From NCBI RefSeq assembly GCF_009363255.1, contig NZ_CP045318.1, positions 33,501 through 97,500 on the forward strand: 64,000 nucleotides of DNA, written 5' to 3'. Below are positions 26,282 through 35,370 of the stretch, piece after piece. A program made the translations under genes and the position numbers. A model generated the notes under the pieces. It was not told the DNA's origin and made no database searches. It worked only from the letters and a program-made list of their open reading frames with translations. Origin of the DNA: Roseivivax sp. THAF197b (GTDB lineage Bacteria; Pseudomonadota; Alphaproteobacteria; Rhodobacterales; Rhodobacteraceae). The stretch's first letter is position 1. Every line of letters begins with the position of its first letter.

Positions 26282-26291
26282 GCGAATTCGC
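26282..26291. promoter_or_regulatory. palindrome between LysR gene and its divergent operon
   Basis: GCGAATTCGC is a perfect 10-bp palindrome in the middle of the divergent intergenic region. A LysR-type activator would be expected to bind here, though the classic T-N11-A core is not clear. Confidence 0.3.
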
Positions 26292-26343
26292 GATAAACCT
26301 AGGCATACCGAGCTAGACATTTCGGTTTTTGGATATAATCGCC

Positions 26344-27249
26344 GTGGACACGGACAATCTGCGTCTCTTCGTGATGGCAGCCGAGCGGCTCAATATTTCC
26401 GCGGCGGGGCGCGAACTCGGCCTGGCGCCGGCCGTGGCAAGCGCCCGGCTCGCCAAGTTGGAACAGGAATTGGGCGCGGAGCTGTTGCGCCGCACCACCC
26501 GCAAAGTTTCCCTGTCGCTCGAAGGGTCGGATTTCCTGCCCTATGCCCGCGAGATCCTGGCCCAGGCCGATGCCGGTCGCGCGGCGCTGGGCGGCAGCGA
26601 TGCCGGGCCGAATGGCACGCTGCGCTTCGCCGCGCCAAGCAGCTTTGCCCAGCGTCACATCATGCCGCTCCTGCCGGAGTTTCACGGCCTCTACCCGGAT
26701 CTCACGCTTGATCTGCGCCTGTCCGACACGCGCTTCGATGCCATTGAAGGCAGTTTCGACCTTGCCTTGCGCAGCGGTCCGCTGAGCGACAGCAGTCTGA
26801 AGGGGCGCAAGCTTGCCGAGGACACACGGGTCCTTTGCGCGGCGCCGGAATATCTCGACAGGCACGGCACCCCGGACACGCCCGCCGATCTCGTGGACCA
26901 CCGGATCATCGCGTGGAACAGCCTCGAGCCACGGGAGCTGGTCAACCGGACCGGAGACACCGCGCGGCTGGACCCGGCGGCTATGTCCTGCCGGATCATT
27001 CTCGACGATGGCGACGCGCAGCGCGAAGCGACTCTTGCAGGGGCGGGGCTTTCGATGAACTCGCTCTGGAACGTCGCCGACGAGATCGCGGCGGGTCGGC
27101 TGGTCCGGGTGTTGCCCGGCTGGAAGATGAACGACCACTCGGTGCTCTGGCTGGTCTATCCGCGCAGCAACGTGCTGACCCCGAAGACGCGGATCTTCAT
27201 CGACTTCCTGATCGCGCGACTGTCGGGTCACGCGGGGTGGAGCGAGTGA
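26344..27249 (+). CDS. LysR family transcriptional regulator
   Basis: Regulator of about 301 residues. N-terminal helix-turn-helix (residues about 3-60; LNISAAGRELGLAPAVASAR, then LARLEQELGAELLRR-like sequence). The substrate-binding domain resembles the CrgA/DNA-binding transcriptional regulator DsdC-like subgroup common next to oxidoreductases. The start is taken as GTG 26344, directly before the conserved DTDNLRLF; TTG 26329 is possible. No ribosome site is visible, and a TATAAT lies just 5 to 10 bases upstream, so translation may be leaderless. Divergent from the DUF1330/LLM/SDR operon, its likely target. Confidence 0.85.
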   Translation: MDTDNLRLFVMAAERLNISAAGRELGLAPAVASARLAKLEQELGAELLRRTTRKVSLSLEGSDFLPYAREILAQADAGRAALGGSDAGPNGTLRFAAPSSFAQRHIMPLLPEFHGLYPDLTLDLRLSDTRFDAIEGSFDLALRSGPLSDSSLKGRKLAEDTRVLCAAPEYLDRHGTPDTPADLVDHRIIAWNSLEPRELVNRTGDTARLDPAAMSCRIILDDGDAQREATLAGAGLSMNSLWNVADEIAAGRLVRVLPGWKMNDHSVLWLVYPRSNVLTPKTRIFIDFLIARLSGHAGWSE

Positions 27250-27272
27250 GCCGCCGTCAGCCCGCTGGCGGC
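27250..27272. terminator. hairpin between convergent lysR and MDR genes
   Basis: GCCGCC pairs with GGCGGC, with an inner AGC/GCT pair, just after the lysR stop. No T-run, so it is a weak terminator candidate. Confidence 0.4.
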
Positions 27273-27442
27273 GTAAGCAGAGACATCGCGGCCGAAACAC
27301 GCGCCACCCTGCAGGCCCGGGCCGCCTCGCAGGCCTGCATCCGACAAGGTCCTGAGGCGATCCTTGCTGCGATGGCGACCCGGAGCCATGCCCTGAGCCC
27401 GGAAAGAATGAGCCGGTCGGCTTGCGATGCTGACGTCAGCCC

Positions 27443-28513
27443 TCAGCCCGCGATCTCTATCCCGATCTTGCCGATATGCGCCTTGCCGAGGAACGCCTCC
27501 TGCGCCGCCCGGAGATCACGAAGCGTGTAGGTCTCGGCCAGAACAGGCCGGATCTCGCCCCGCTCGATATACCCCACCAGATCGGTGAAGACGCCCGGCG
27601 CCTGCCGGGTGCTGCCGGTCAGCGTCAGATCCTTGAGGTAGAGCGTGCGCAGGTCCAACTCCACGATCGGCCCGGCGATGGCGCCGGAGGTCACGTAGCG
27701 CCCGCGCACCGCCAGCGCGTCAAGAAGTTCGGGCCAGCGTGGCCCGCCTACGAGGTCGAGCACCACGTCGTAGGCGCTTTCGGGCAAGATGTCGTCGCGC
27801 CCCAGGATGGCATCCGCCCCGAGCGCGCGCAGGTCGTCGGCCTTGGCCGGGCTGGTCATCGCCGTGACATGCGCGCCGCGCCGCTTGGCCAATTGCACCG
27901 CCGCCGATCCGACGCCACCGGAAGCACCGGTGATCAGCACCCGCTCCGCGCCGAGGTCCGCGCGCTGTATCATCCCCTCGGCCGTGGAGAAGGCGCAGGG
28001 GAAGGAGGCAAGTTCAACATCCGACAACGGGCTAACGATATGGATTGCATGAGCGCTCTCGACTGTGGCGAACTCGGCGAAGCCGCCATCGCGCTCCGAA
28101 CCGAAGGTTATCAGATCGTGGTCTTCACCGCCTGCTGGCCGGTGCATCGGGCGTACCAGCACACGCTCTCCTAAGCGGGCCGGATCGACGCCCTCGCCCA
28201 GCGCGACGATGACGCCGCAGCAATCGGCGCCTTGGATCCGCGGGAAACTCAGCGCGCCGGACCAGGCGCCGTCTTCGTCCGAGGCGCCGTCATATCCCGT
28301 GGCCGCCGCCGATCCGGTGTCGCCGCGCACGGCCTTCGAGTACCAGCCGGTGCGGGTGTTCACATCGGTATTGTTCACCGCGGAGGCGCCGACGCGGATC
28401 AGCACTTCCCCCGGCGCGGGGCGGGGGACCGGCATGTCCTCGCGCAATTCCAGCTTGGAAAGGCCGCCATGGCCCGTCAGAACCATGGCCTTCATCGTTT
28501 CGGGAAGTGTCAT
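27443..28513 (-). CDS. medium-chain alcohol dehydrogenase/quinone reductase family protein
   Basis: MDR oxidoreductase of 356 residues. The GroES-like domain includes the FPRIQGADCCGVIVALGEGV segment (quoted in part), and the Rossmann domain has ITGASGGVGSAAVQLAKRRGA near residue 200. An insertion of about 30 residues after TRTGWYSK and a GGEDHDLITFGSERDGG segment mark a distinct subgroup. Catalytic-zinc Cys/His ligands are not evident. It is divergent from a small TetR regulator, with operator palindromes between them, so it is probably induced by a toxic carbonyl or quinone compound. Substrate unknown. Confidence 0.87.
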   Translation of the reverse strand: MTLPETMKAMVLTGHGGLSKLELREDMPVPRPAPGEVLIRVGASAVNNTDVNTRTGWYSKAVRGDTGSAAATGYDGASDEDGAWSGALSFPRIQGADCCGVIVALGEGVDPARLGERVLVRPMHRPAGGEDHDLITFGSERDGGFAEFATVESAHAIHIVSPLSDVELASFPCAFSTAEGMIQRADLGAERVLITGASGGVGSAAVQLAKRRGAHVTAMTSPAKADDLRALGADAILGRDDILPESAYDVVLDLVGGPRWPELLDALAVRGRYVTSGAIAGPIVELDLRTLYLKDLTLTGSTRQAPGVFTDLVGYIERGEIRPVLAETYTLRDLRAAQEAFLGKAHIGKIGIEIAG

Positions 28514-28529
28514 CGGGTCGCTCCGTCAT

Positions 28530-28573
28530 GTAGAATGATTGCTCTACTTGCGTAGGTAGAGTAATCCCTCTAC
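28530..28573. promoter_or_regulatory. double TetR operator between the MDR gene and tetR
   Basis: Four half-sites alternate in orientation: GTAGAA (28530-28535), CTCTAC (28542-28547), GTAGAG (28556-28561) and CTCTAC (28568-28573). They form two 18-bp palindromes of the form GTAGAR-N6-CTCTAC whose centres are 26 bp apart. The inner pair also gives a near-perfect 28-bp inverted repeat. The arrangement suits two TetR dimers covering both promoters. Confidence 0.7.
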
Positions 28574-28582
28574 ATCGTCAAC

Positions 28583-29110
28583 ATGACCGATACGATGACC
28601 AAGATCGCCTCCGGGCTTGAGCGGGCCTTTGCCGCGCGGGGTTTTGCAGAACCCAGCGTCGAGGACCTACGAGACGCGGCGGGTGTCAGCCTACGCACGC
28701 TTTACAAATACACGCCGTCCCGCGCCGACATGGTTCTGGCGGCGCTGGAGCATCGCCATACCCGCTATCTCGGCCATCTGTTCGACGATCTGCCTGATGC
28801 GCCTGACGCCGCGCTTGATGCGCTCTTTGACCGGGTCGGGGGCTGGATGGCGTCCGAAGCGGCGCATGGCTGCCTGTTTCACGGCGCCGTCGCGGCAGAG
28901 CCGGGCAGCGATCGGCTATGGGCGCTTCTGGCGCGGCACAAGGCCGAGGTCGCCCGCCGCGCCGCTGCCGCCGCTGGCTTGCAGGGGTTCGAGACGGAGC
29001 TCCTGATCATCCTCGACGGTCTGACACAGGCCTGGACGCTGCATCGTGATGCGGCGGTCGCAAGCGCCAAGCGATTGGGGCAGGGCCTGCGGAACAACCT
29101 GGCCGCGTGA
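28583..29110 (+). CDS. TetR family transcriptional regulator
   Basis: Short repressor of 175 residues. Helix-turn-helix at residues about 10-55 (FAEPSVEDLRDAAGVSLRTL, then YKYTPSRADMVLAAL). The C-terminal part has few aromatic residues and ends ASAKRLGQGLRNNLAA. The start ATG at 28583 has no clear ribosome site and lies just past the last operator half-site; ATG 28595 is an alternative. It overlooks the divergent MDR gene and very likely represses both. Confidence 0.85.
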   Translation: MTDTMTKIASGLERAFAARGFAEPSVEDLRDAAGVSLRTLYKYTPSRADMVLAALEHRHTRYLGHLFDDLPDAPDAALDALFDRVGGWMASEAAHGCLFHGAVAAEPGSDRLWALLARHKAEVARRAAAAAGLQGFETELLIILDGLTQAWTLHRDAAVASAKRLGQGLRNNLAA

Positions 29111-29262
29111 TGGCCACCCCGGTTCAGAGCGACGGCATCTTATGGCTGTTCGTTGGAGAAATCCGCGCCACACGCTTGGTTCCGGTGGTAGCCTTTTTGC
29201 GATAACCACATGGGAACGCTTGGTTGCGCTGCAAACCACGCGCGATGGAGGAGTATCCCGCG

Positions 29263-30195
29263 ATGTTCACGATCCCGATTGTGGTGCTTGTCCTTCTGTT
29301 TCTGCTCTGCGTGACGCAGCTTGTCAGTGCCTCCGCCGCGGCTGATCTGCCTGCGCGCGGGAAGAAGACGCGCGTGACCGGCGGGCGGCTGCACTGGGTG
29401 GAGGAAGGGTCCGGCCCCCCGGTTGTCATGATCCACGGGCTCGCCGGATCGCTGGATAATTTCACCTATGCGATGACTGGCGCATTCGAGGGCCAGGTGC
29501 GCGCGATCGCGGTCGACCGGCCGGGCTGCGGATGGTCCGAACGCGACGGCGTGAAGTTCGCGGAGCTGAACCGGCAAGCGCGCATGATCGCCGAATTCAT
29601 CGAGGCCGAAGGGCTGGACCGGCCTGTCGTCGTCGGCCATTCGCTCGGCGGTACGGTCGCGCTTCTGCTGGCGCTCAACCATCCCGCGCAGGTGGGGGGA
29701 CTTGTGCTTTTGTGTCCGGCGACAGCACGGCTCGACAAGACGCCGCCTGCCTTTCGCGGCATCGATATCGCGAAGCAGGACCTCGTGCCGGCCATCGGCT
29801 ACGGCATGTCGGGCCTTGCCGCCAAGGGGATCGAGCGCAGCGTGCTGGAGCAGGTCTTCGCCCCCGAACCGGTCGCGCCGGACTTCATGATGCGGGGCGG
29901 GGCGATCCTCGCGCGTCGCGCGTCGTCCTACATCGCAGCGGCGCAGGACCTCGCAGCCAGCCGTGACGGGTTTCGGCTGCTTGGAGGCCGCGCGGGCGAG
30001 ATCGAGGTTCCGATCAGCGTGGTGTATGGCGCCGAGGACAAGGTGCTCGACCCGACGCTGCACGGACGGGATTTTGCCGAAAGGGTGGGCTGCGACTATA
30101 CCGAGCTTGAAGGCCGCGGGCATCTGATCCCGGTGACGGCCGCTGCGGATTGCGCCGATGCCGTGCGCCGGGTCCTAGCCCGCGTTCATCAGTGA
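29263..30195 (+). CDS. alpha/beta hydrolase with N-terminal membrane anchor
   Basis: Serine hydrolase of 310 residues. An N-terminal hydrophobic helix (residues 3-22, FTIPIVVLVLLFLLCVTQLV) can act as anchor or uncleaved signal. The fold motifs follow: oxyanion HGLAGS, nucleophile Ser in VVGHSLGG, Asp in VYGAEDKVLD and His in GRGHLIP. The start at 29263 is supported by GGAGGAG 9 bases upstream; a longer frame to 29224 lacks a site. Likely an esterase/lipase-like enzyme acting near the membrane, substrate unknown. It stands alone between a TetR gene and a GNAT gene. Confidence 0.87.
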   Translation: MFTIPIVVLVLLFLLCVTQLVSASAAADLPARGKKTRVTGGRLHWVEEGSGPPVVMIHGLAGSLDNFTYAMTGAFEGQVRAIAVDRPGCGWSERDGVKFAELNRQARMIAEFIEAEGLDRPVVVGHSLGGTVALLLALNHPAQVGGLVLLCPATARLDKTPPAFRGIDIAKQDLVPAIGYGMSGLAAKGIERSVLEQVFAPEPVAPDFMMRGGAILARRASSYIAAAQDLAASRDGFRLLGGRAGEIEVPISVVYGAEDKVLDPTLHGRDFAERVGCDYTELEGRGHLIPVTAAADCADAVRRVLARVHQ

Positions 30196-30292
30196 GGGTC
30201 TGACCTGTCAACCTCGCGCGATGCGCCCGGCATCGCTTGAATTTCCGCGCGGCCCGCTATCTAGCGCCACTTCTGCCCCATGGAGGTCCGTC

Positions 30293-30751
30293 ATGCCCAC
30301 GCTCAGCCTGCGCAAGAACGCGCCGTTCGAGGTTCTGACCCTTGGCGAGATGATCCCCGACGAGACGGAAATGGCTCTGGTCAATCCCAACGCCAAGTTC
30401 CCGCTTGATCCGCTGGAATGGCAGGAGAAATGGCTCAACGAGCTCGATGACGCCTCCTTCTACCTGACCGATGCCGAGGGCCGCGATGTGGGCTTCTTCG
30501 CGCTGCGCGTGGGCATCGGCCCCGAGGTCCGGCACCTGACCTATGCCTTCGTGGCACCCGAGGCGCGGGGGGGCTCTGGCGAGCAGATGACCGCCCTGGT
30601 GATCGAGGCCGCACGGCAGCTCGAGGCGCTGACACTGACGCTGAAATGCGAGACTGACAACGCGCCTGCGATGAACGCCTATCTGTCGGCCGGGTTCGAG
30701 GTGCTGTCGGAGCGCGGCGGCATGGCCACGATGCGGATGGATCTGGGCTAG
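30293..30751 (+). CDS. GNAT family N-acetyltransferase
   Basis: Acetyl-CoA-dependent acetyltransferase of 152 residues. The core strand HLTYAFVAPEARGGSGEQM carries the acetyl-CoA pyrophosphate loop (R-GGSG), and the C-terminal TDNAPAMNAYLSAGFEVL is the typical NxxAxxxYxxxGF motif. GGAGG lies 6 bases before the ATG at 30293. Acceptor substrate unknown. It converges on folD. Confidence 0.85.
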   Translation: MPTLSLRKNAPFEVLTLGEMIPDETEMALVNPNAKFPLDPLEWQEKWLNELDDASFYLTDAEGRDVGFFALRVGIGPEVRHLTYAFVAPEARGGSGEQMTALVIEAARQLEALTLTLKCETDNAPAMNAYLSAGFEVLSERGGMATMRMDLG

Positions 30752-30755
30752 GAAA

Positions 30756-30810
30756 GGCCCGACCCCGGCATCGGGCCGGGACCGGGCCTGCGAGAGGTTC
30801 TACCTCTCGC
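30756..30810. terminator. two hairpins between convergent GNAT and folD genes
   Basis: GGCCCGA/TCGGGCC (30756-30762 with 30771-30777), then GCGAGAGGT/ACCTCTCGC with a 3-base loop (30790-30798 with 30802-30810). Such tight stems between convergent stops suggest termination in both directions, though T-runs are short. Confidence 0.5.
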
Positions 30811-30849
30811 GCTCTCCGGAGGTATTTTCGGTCCGAAAGTGAGGGGGCG

Positions 30850-31749
30850 TCAGGCGGTCAGGCCCTCGGGTTCGGGAAGGCCATGGGCGCGGCAGCAGGC
30901 AGTGACCGTATTGGCCAGAAGGCAGGCGATGGTCATGGGCCCGACGCCGCCCGGCACGGGAGTGATCGCGCCCGCAACTTCGCGCACGGCGGCGAAATCC
31001 ACATCGCCCAGAAGTTTGGTCTTGCCGGGCTTGTCGGGATGCGGAATGCGCGTGATGCCCACATCGATCACCGTGGCGCCGGGCTTGACCCAATCGGCCT
31101 TCACCATCTCGGCGCGACCCACGGCGGCCACGACAATATCGGCGCGACGCACGGTCGCGGGCAGATCGCGGGTGCGGGAATGAGCGATGGTGACGGTGCA
31201 ATTCTCCCGCAGGAGCAGCTGCGCCATGGGTTTGCCGAAGAGGTTCGAGCGGCCGATGACGACCGCCTCGAGCCCGGTCATGTCGGGCAGCTCATCGCGC
31301 AGAAGCATGAGGCAGCCAAGTGGTGTGCAGGACACGAGCCCCTTCTCGCCGCTGGCCAGGAGCCCGGCATTGGTCACGCTGAGGCCGTCCACGTCCTTCG
31401 CCGGATCGATCCGGGCGACGATGGCGCGCTCGTCGAGATGCGCGGGCACCGGGAACTGGCAGAGGATGCCGTGCACTTCAGGGTCGGCATTGAGACGGTC
31501 GATGAGCGCGAAGAGGTCGGCCTCGGACGTATCCCCGGGCAGCTTGTGCTCGAAGGAGCGCATGCCGGCCTCGACGGTCTGCTTGTGCTTGCTGGCAACA
31601 TAGACCTCGCTCGCCGGGTCCTCGCCCACAAGGACGACAGCCAGTCCGGGGGTGATGCCATGCGCGTCGGTCAGGCGCGCCACATGGCCCGCGACCTTCT
31701 CTCGGATCGTGGCAGCGAAGGCTTTTCCGTCTATGATCTTGGCGCTCAT
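30850..31749 (-). CDS. folD: bifunctional methylenetetrahydrofolate dehydrogenase/methenyltetrahydrofolate cyclohydrolase
   Basis: Oxidises 5,10-methylene-THF to methenyl-THF with NADP and hydrolyses it to 10-formyl-THF. The 299-residue protein has the catalytic YVASKHKQ motif with its Lys, the [10 protein letters not shown] and DPAKDVDGL substrate loop, and the Rossmann signature [14 protein letters not shown]. The ATG lies one base after the chorismate-mutase stop. It works with fhs in the same operon to move one-carbon units between formate and serine/methylene-THF. Confidence 0.95.
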   Translation of the reverse strand: MSAKIIDGKAFAATIREKVAGHVARLTDAHGITPGLAVVLVGEDPASEVYVASKHKQTVEAGMRSFEHKLPGDTSEADLFALIDRLNADPEVHGILCQFPVPAHLDERAIVARIDPAKDVDGLSVTNAGLLASGEKGLVSCTPLGCLMLLRDELPDMTGLEAVVIGRSNLFGKPMAQLLLRENCTVTIAHSRTRDLPATVRRADIVVAAVGRAEMVKADWVKPGATVIDVGITRIPHPDKPGKTKLLGDVDFAAVREVAGAITPVPGGVGPMTIACLLANTVTACCRAHGLPEPEGLTA

Positions 31750-31750
31750 G

Positions 31751-32056
31751 TCATGTGTCCTTTGTCGGGGCCATTACCGCTTCTTCATGCGCAATGGCCG
31801 CTTCGATCAGGATGTGCCAGAGGTTTTCGGCGACATCCGGATCGACGCCGTGCTCTTCGGCATTCGCGCGGGCATTGGCGATTACGGCGGCCACGCGGTC
31901 GTTGGTTCGTGCGGGCAGGCCCTCGCCAGGCTTGAGTTCGGCCGCGCGGTCGATAAGCCGTGCGCGCCTGCCCAGAAGCGTCATCAGTTCCCGATCGAGG
32001 GCATCGATCTCGACCCGCAGCTCGGCCATGGTTGGTATGTCACGGGGGTCGCGCAT
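31751..32056 (-). CDS. chorismate mutase, AroQ-alpha type
   Basis: All-helical protein of 101 residues of the type II chorismate mutase fold. The first helix has [20 protein letters not shown] with the conserved Arg and Lys, the middle [20 protein letters not shown], and the end [11 protein letters not shown]. It converts chorismate to prephenate for Phe and Tyr synthesis. GAAGGAGA lies 7 bases before the ATG. It sits between fhs and folD, an arrangement I recall from other Rhodobacteraceae; the metabolic reason is not clear. Confidence 0.85.
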   Translation of the reverse strand: MRDPRDIPTMAELRVEIDALDRELMTLLGRRARLIDRAAELKPGEGLPARTNDRVAAVIANARANAEEHGVDPDVAENLWHILIEAAIAHEEAVMAPTKDT

Positions 32057-32116
32057 CGGGGGTCTCCTTCAACCGTTGGCTTGGGGTGTGCCGATGCGCG
32101 TGCCCGAGTTCAAGAC

Positions 32117-33793
32117 CTAGAAAAGCCCCTCGATCTCGCCCGCGTCATTCAGCCGGATCGTGTTCGCCGCAGGGGCGGAGGGCAGGCCTGGCATTGTCAT
32201 GATCTCGCCGCAGATCGCGACAACGAAGCCCGCGCCCGCCGAGAGCCGCACCTCACGCACGGGGATCGTGAAACCCGTGGGCGCGCCTCGAAGATTGGGA
32301 TCGGTCGAGAAGGAATATTGCGTCTTGGCCATGCAGACCGGCAGATCGCCATAGCCCTGATCTTCCCATTCCTTGAGCTGCGTGCGGATCTTCTGATCCA
32401 TCTCGATCCCATCGGCGCGATAGATCTTCTGCGCGACCGTCTCGATCTTGTCGGCAAGCGACATGGCATCGGGGTAGATCGGCGCGAAATCGGCGCTGCC
32501 GCCATCGGCCAGTGCGGCCACCTTCGTCGCCAGTTCGGTCACACCGGCGGAGCCGTCGGCCCAATGCTTGGCCAACACCGCCTCGGAGCCCTGGCCTGCG
32601 ACGAAATCCTTCACCGCCTGCACTTCCGCCTCTGTATCGCCTGCGAAGTGGTTGATCGCCACGACGACCGGCACGCCGAAGCTTTTGACGTTCTCGATAT
32701 GGCGGCCAAGGTTCGCGCAGCCGGACTTCACCGCCTCCACGTTCTCCGCGCCGAGATCGGCCTTGGCGACGCCGCCGTTCATCTTCATAGCGCGCACGGT
32801 GGCGACCAGCACCACGGCGGCTGGCTTCAACCCGGCCTTGCGGCACTTGATGTCGAAGAACTTCTCCGCCCCGAGATCGGCGCCGAAGCCCGCTTCGGTC
32901 ACCACGTAATCGGCGAGCTTGAGCGCGGTCTTCGTGGCGATGACCGAGTTGCAGCCATGGGCGATGTTCGCGAAGGGACCGCCATGCACGAAAGCCGGGT
33001 TGTTTTCGAGCGTCTGCACGAGGTTCGGCTGCATCGCGTCTTTCAGCAGGACGGTCATCGCCCCGTCCGCACCGATATCGCGGCAATAGACCGGGGACTT
33101 GTCGCGGCGATAGGCCACGATCATGTCGCCGAGACGCTTTTCGAGGTCTTTCAGATCGGTGGCGAGGCAGAGGATCGCCATCACCTCGGAAGCTACGGTG
33201 ATGTCGAAACCGGTCTCGCGCGGGAAGCCGTTGGCGACACCGCCCAGGGATGCCGTGATCTGGCGCAGTGCGCGATCGTTCATGTCCAGAACGCGCCGCC
33301 AGGTGACGCGGCGGATGTCGATCTCGAGCGCATTGCCCCAGTAGATGTGGTTGTCGATCATCGCCGACAGCAGGTTATGCGCCGAGGTGATCGCGTGGAA
33401 ATCGCCCGTGAAATGGAGGTTCATGTCCTCCATCGGCACGACCTGCGCATAGCCGCCGCCCGCGGCTCCGCCCTTCATCCCGAAATTGGGGCCGAGCGAG
33501 GCCTCGCGGATGCAGATCGCGGCGCGTTTGCCGATCGCGTTCAGACCGTCGCCAAGGCCCACGGTGGTCGTGGTCTTGCCCTCGCCCGCGGGCGTCGGGT
33601 TGATCGCGGTCACGAGGATCAATTTGCCGTCACTCCGATCCGCCAGCGAATTGATGAAATCCTGGCCCACCTTGGCCTTGTCGTGGCCATAAGGCAGCAG
33701 CGCCTCCGTCGGGATGCCGAGCTTGTCGCCAATCTGCTGGATGGGTTTCTTGTTCGCCGCGCGAGCGATCTCGATATCTGTTTTAGGTGCCAT
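32117..33793 (-). CDS. fhs: formate-tetrahydrofolate ligase
   Basis: ATP-driven synthesis of 10-formyl-THF from formate and THF. The 558-residue protein has the P-loop [15 protein letters not shown] near residue 66, the [14 protein letters not shown] region and the characteristic [19 protein letters not shown] segment (near residue 345). I place the start at ATG 33793 with GGGAGAA 8 bases upstream; the frame extends to 34894 only through the oppositely coded dehydrogenase. First gene of the fhs-chorismate mutase-folD operon. In marine roseobacters this route handles formate from methylated compounds. Confidence 0.95.
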   Translation of the reverse strand: MAPKTDIEIARAANKKPIQQIGDKLGIPTEALLPYGHDKAKVGQDFINSLADRSDGKLILVTAINPTPAGEGKTTTTVGLGDGLNAIGKRAAICIREASLGPNFGMKGGAAGGGYAQVVPMEDMNLHFTGDFHAITSAHNLLSAMIDNHIYWGNALEIDIRRVTWRRVLDMNDRALRQITASLGGVANGFPRETGFDITVASEVMAILCLATDLKDLEKRLGDMIVAYRRDKSPVYCRDIGADGAMTVLLKDAMQPNLVQTLENNPAFVHGGPFANIAHGCNSVIATKTALKLADYVVTEAGFGADLGAEKFFDIKCRKAGLKPAAVVLVATVRAMKMNGGVAKADLGAENVEAVKSGCANLGRHIENVKSFGVPVVVAINHFAGDTEAEVQAVKDFVAGQGSEAVLAKHWADGSAGVTELATKVAALADGGSADFAPIYPDAMSLADKIETVAQKIYRADGIEMDQKIRTQLKEWEDQGYGDLPVCMAKTQYSFSTDPNLRGAPTGFTIPVREVRLSAGAGFVVAICGEIMTMPGLPSAPAANTIRLNDAGEIEGLF

Positions 33794-33988
33794 GATCCGC
33801 GTTCTCCCGCCGGTTCTGTCGCTGTTGGGCCGTGTGTGCCGTGCCCGCTTGCCCTGAACAATGCGGATTTTTGAGAAATCATGCGTCTGGAAGCGACGAA
33901 GGGCTTCCTTTTCGCGGCAAGAGGACCGGAAAGGGGTGGCAGTGACCGCCGTAGCTCGCTTAGGTCCGGGGGAATGACGGAGGATGAC

Positions 33989-34957
33989 ATGGCCAAACCG
34001 AAGATCTTGATCACGCGCGGCTGGCCCGCAGAATGCGAAGCGCGAGCGGCGCGCGACTATGATGCGACGCTGAACCGGGATGACACGCCCATGAATCTCG
34101 ACCAGATGCGCGCGGCATTGGCAGAGCATGACGCGATATGCCCGACCGTGACGGATGCGCTGCCCGCCGATCTCTTCGGGGACGATCTGCGCACGCGGAT
34201 CATCGGCAATTTCGGCGTCGGCTATAACCATATCGATATCGCGGCTGCCAAGGCGGCCGGGATCGCGGTGTCGAACACCCCCGGCGTTCTGACCGATTGC
34301 ACCGCCGACATCGCGTTGACGCTGATGCTGATGATCACCCGGCGCGCGGGCGAGGGCGAACGCATGGTGCGCGCGGACGAGTGGCATGGCTGGACGCCCA
34401 CGCAGCTCATCGGCACGAAGCTCGCGGGCAAGACCCTCGGCATCGTCGGGATGGGCCGGATCGGAATCGCCACGGCGCGGCGCGCACAGCACGGCTTCGG
34501 GATGAAGATCGTCTATTACAACCGCTCCGAGGTCGCGCCCGAGCGTCTGGAGAGGCTGGAGGCCACGCGCCTGCCCTCCATCGACGCCGTGTGCGAGGCC
34601 GCCGACATGGTGTCGCTGCACCTGCCCGGAGGCGGCGAGAATACCGGCACGATTGGCGCGGATCGGCTGGACCTCATCGGCCCGGACGGCTTCCTGATCA
34701 ATACGGCCCGCGGCGATGTGGTGGACGAATCCGCGCTGATCGCAGCACTCGAGGCGGGGCGGATCCGGGGCGCGGGCCTTGATGTCTTCGCCAAGGAGCC
34801 GCAGGTGCCGGAGCCGTTGCGCGCCCTCGACAACGTGGTGCTCTTGCCGCATCTGGGCTCCGCCACCGCCGAGACGCGCGCGGCGATGGGGCATATGGTG
34901 CTCGATAATCTCGACGCGTTCTTCGCGGGCAAGCCGCTGCCGGACCCTGTCGAGTAA
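33989..34957 (+). CDS. 2-hydroxyacid dehydrogenase (glyoxylate/hydroxypyruvate reductase-like)
   Basis: NAD(P)H-dependent D-2-hydroxyacid dehydrogenase, 322 residues. The cofactor loop [16 protein letters not shown] lies near residue 152. The catalytic set is Arg in INTARGD, Glu in DVFAKEP and His in LLPHLGSAT. The ATG at 33989 is preferred over ATG 33974 because ACGGAGG lies 6 bases before it. Likely reduces glyoxylate or hydroxypyruvate, which fits the serine/one-carbon genes next door. It is divergent from fhs, so the two may share a control region of about 195 bp. Confidence 0.9.
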   Translation: MAKPKILITRGWPAECEARAARDYDATLNRDDTPMNLDQMRAALAEHDAICPTVTDALPADLFGDDLRTRIIGNFGVGYNHIDIAAAKAAGIAVSNTPGVLTDCTADIALTLMLMITRRAGEGERMVRADEWHGWTPTQLIGTKLAGKTLGIVGMGRIGIATARRAQHGFGMKIVYYNRSEVAPERLERLEATRLPSIDAVCEAADMVSLHLPGGGENTGTIGADRLDLIGPDGFLINTARGDVVDESALIAALEAGRIRGAGLDVFAKEPQVPEPLRALDNVVLLPHLGSATAETRAAMGHMVLDNLDAFFAGKPLPDPVE

Positions 34958-34981
34958 GGCGCAGGGCAGTGAGGCGCGGCC

Positions 34982-35359
34982 TCAGCCTTCCATGCGCTTC
35001 GGCGCGCCCGAGGACATTTCTGTCCCGATGAAGGGCAGCTTGGCCTGTTTCCATGCGCCGAATCCGCCTTCGAGATGGGCGATCACGTCAAGCCCTGCCT
35101 CGGCTGCGACGTTCGCCATTCTCGCGGACCGGATGCCCGAGCCGCAATGCAGCACGATGCGCTTGTCGCTCTGGCCGGGCAGGGCTTTTGGGTCGAAATA
35201 GGCCATTGGGAAGTTCATCGCGCCCTCGATATGTTCGAAGGCGAATTCCTGCGGGGTGCGCACGTCGATGATGACGATCTCACCCGCATCGCGCGCGGCC
35301 TTGACCTCTTCGGGGCTCCAGCGCTCGAAGGTCGCCGCGCCGAGTTGTTCCGTCTGCAT
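34982..35359 (-). CDS. rhodanese-like sulfurtransferase
   Basis: Single-domain rhodanese of 125 residues. It has the IIDVRTPQEFAFEHIEGAMNFP strand-helix (quoted in part as the CH2-A motif) and the catalytic Cys loop LHCGSGIRS, which is six-residue as in true sulfurtransferases. It likely moves sulfane sulfur between glutathione persulfide and an acceptor. The ATG lies 11 bp after the persulfide-dioxygenase-like gene, so the two form an operon for sulfide/persulfide handling. Confidence 0.88.
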   Translation of the reverse strand: MQTEQLGAATFERWSPEEVKAARDAGEIVIIDVRTPQEFAFEHIEGAMNFPMAYFDPKALPGQSDKRIVLHCGSGIRSARMANVAAEAGLDVIAHLEGGFGAWKQAKLPFIGTEMSSGAPKRMEG

Positions 35360-35370
35360 GCCTGTCTCCT

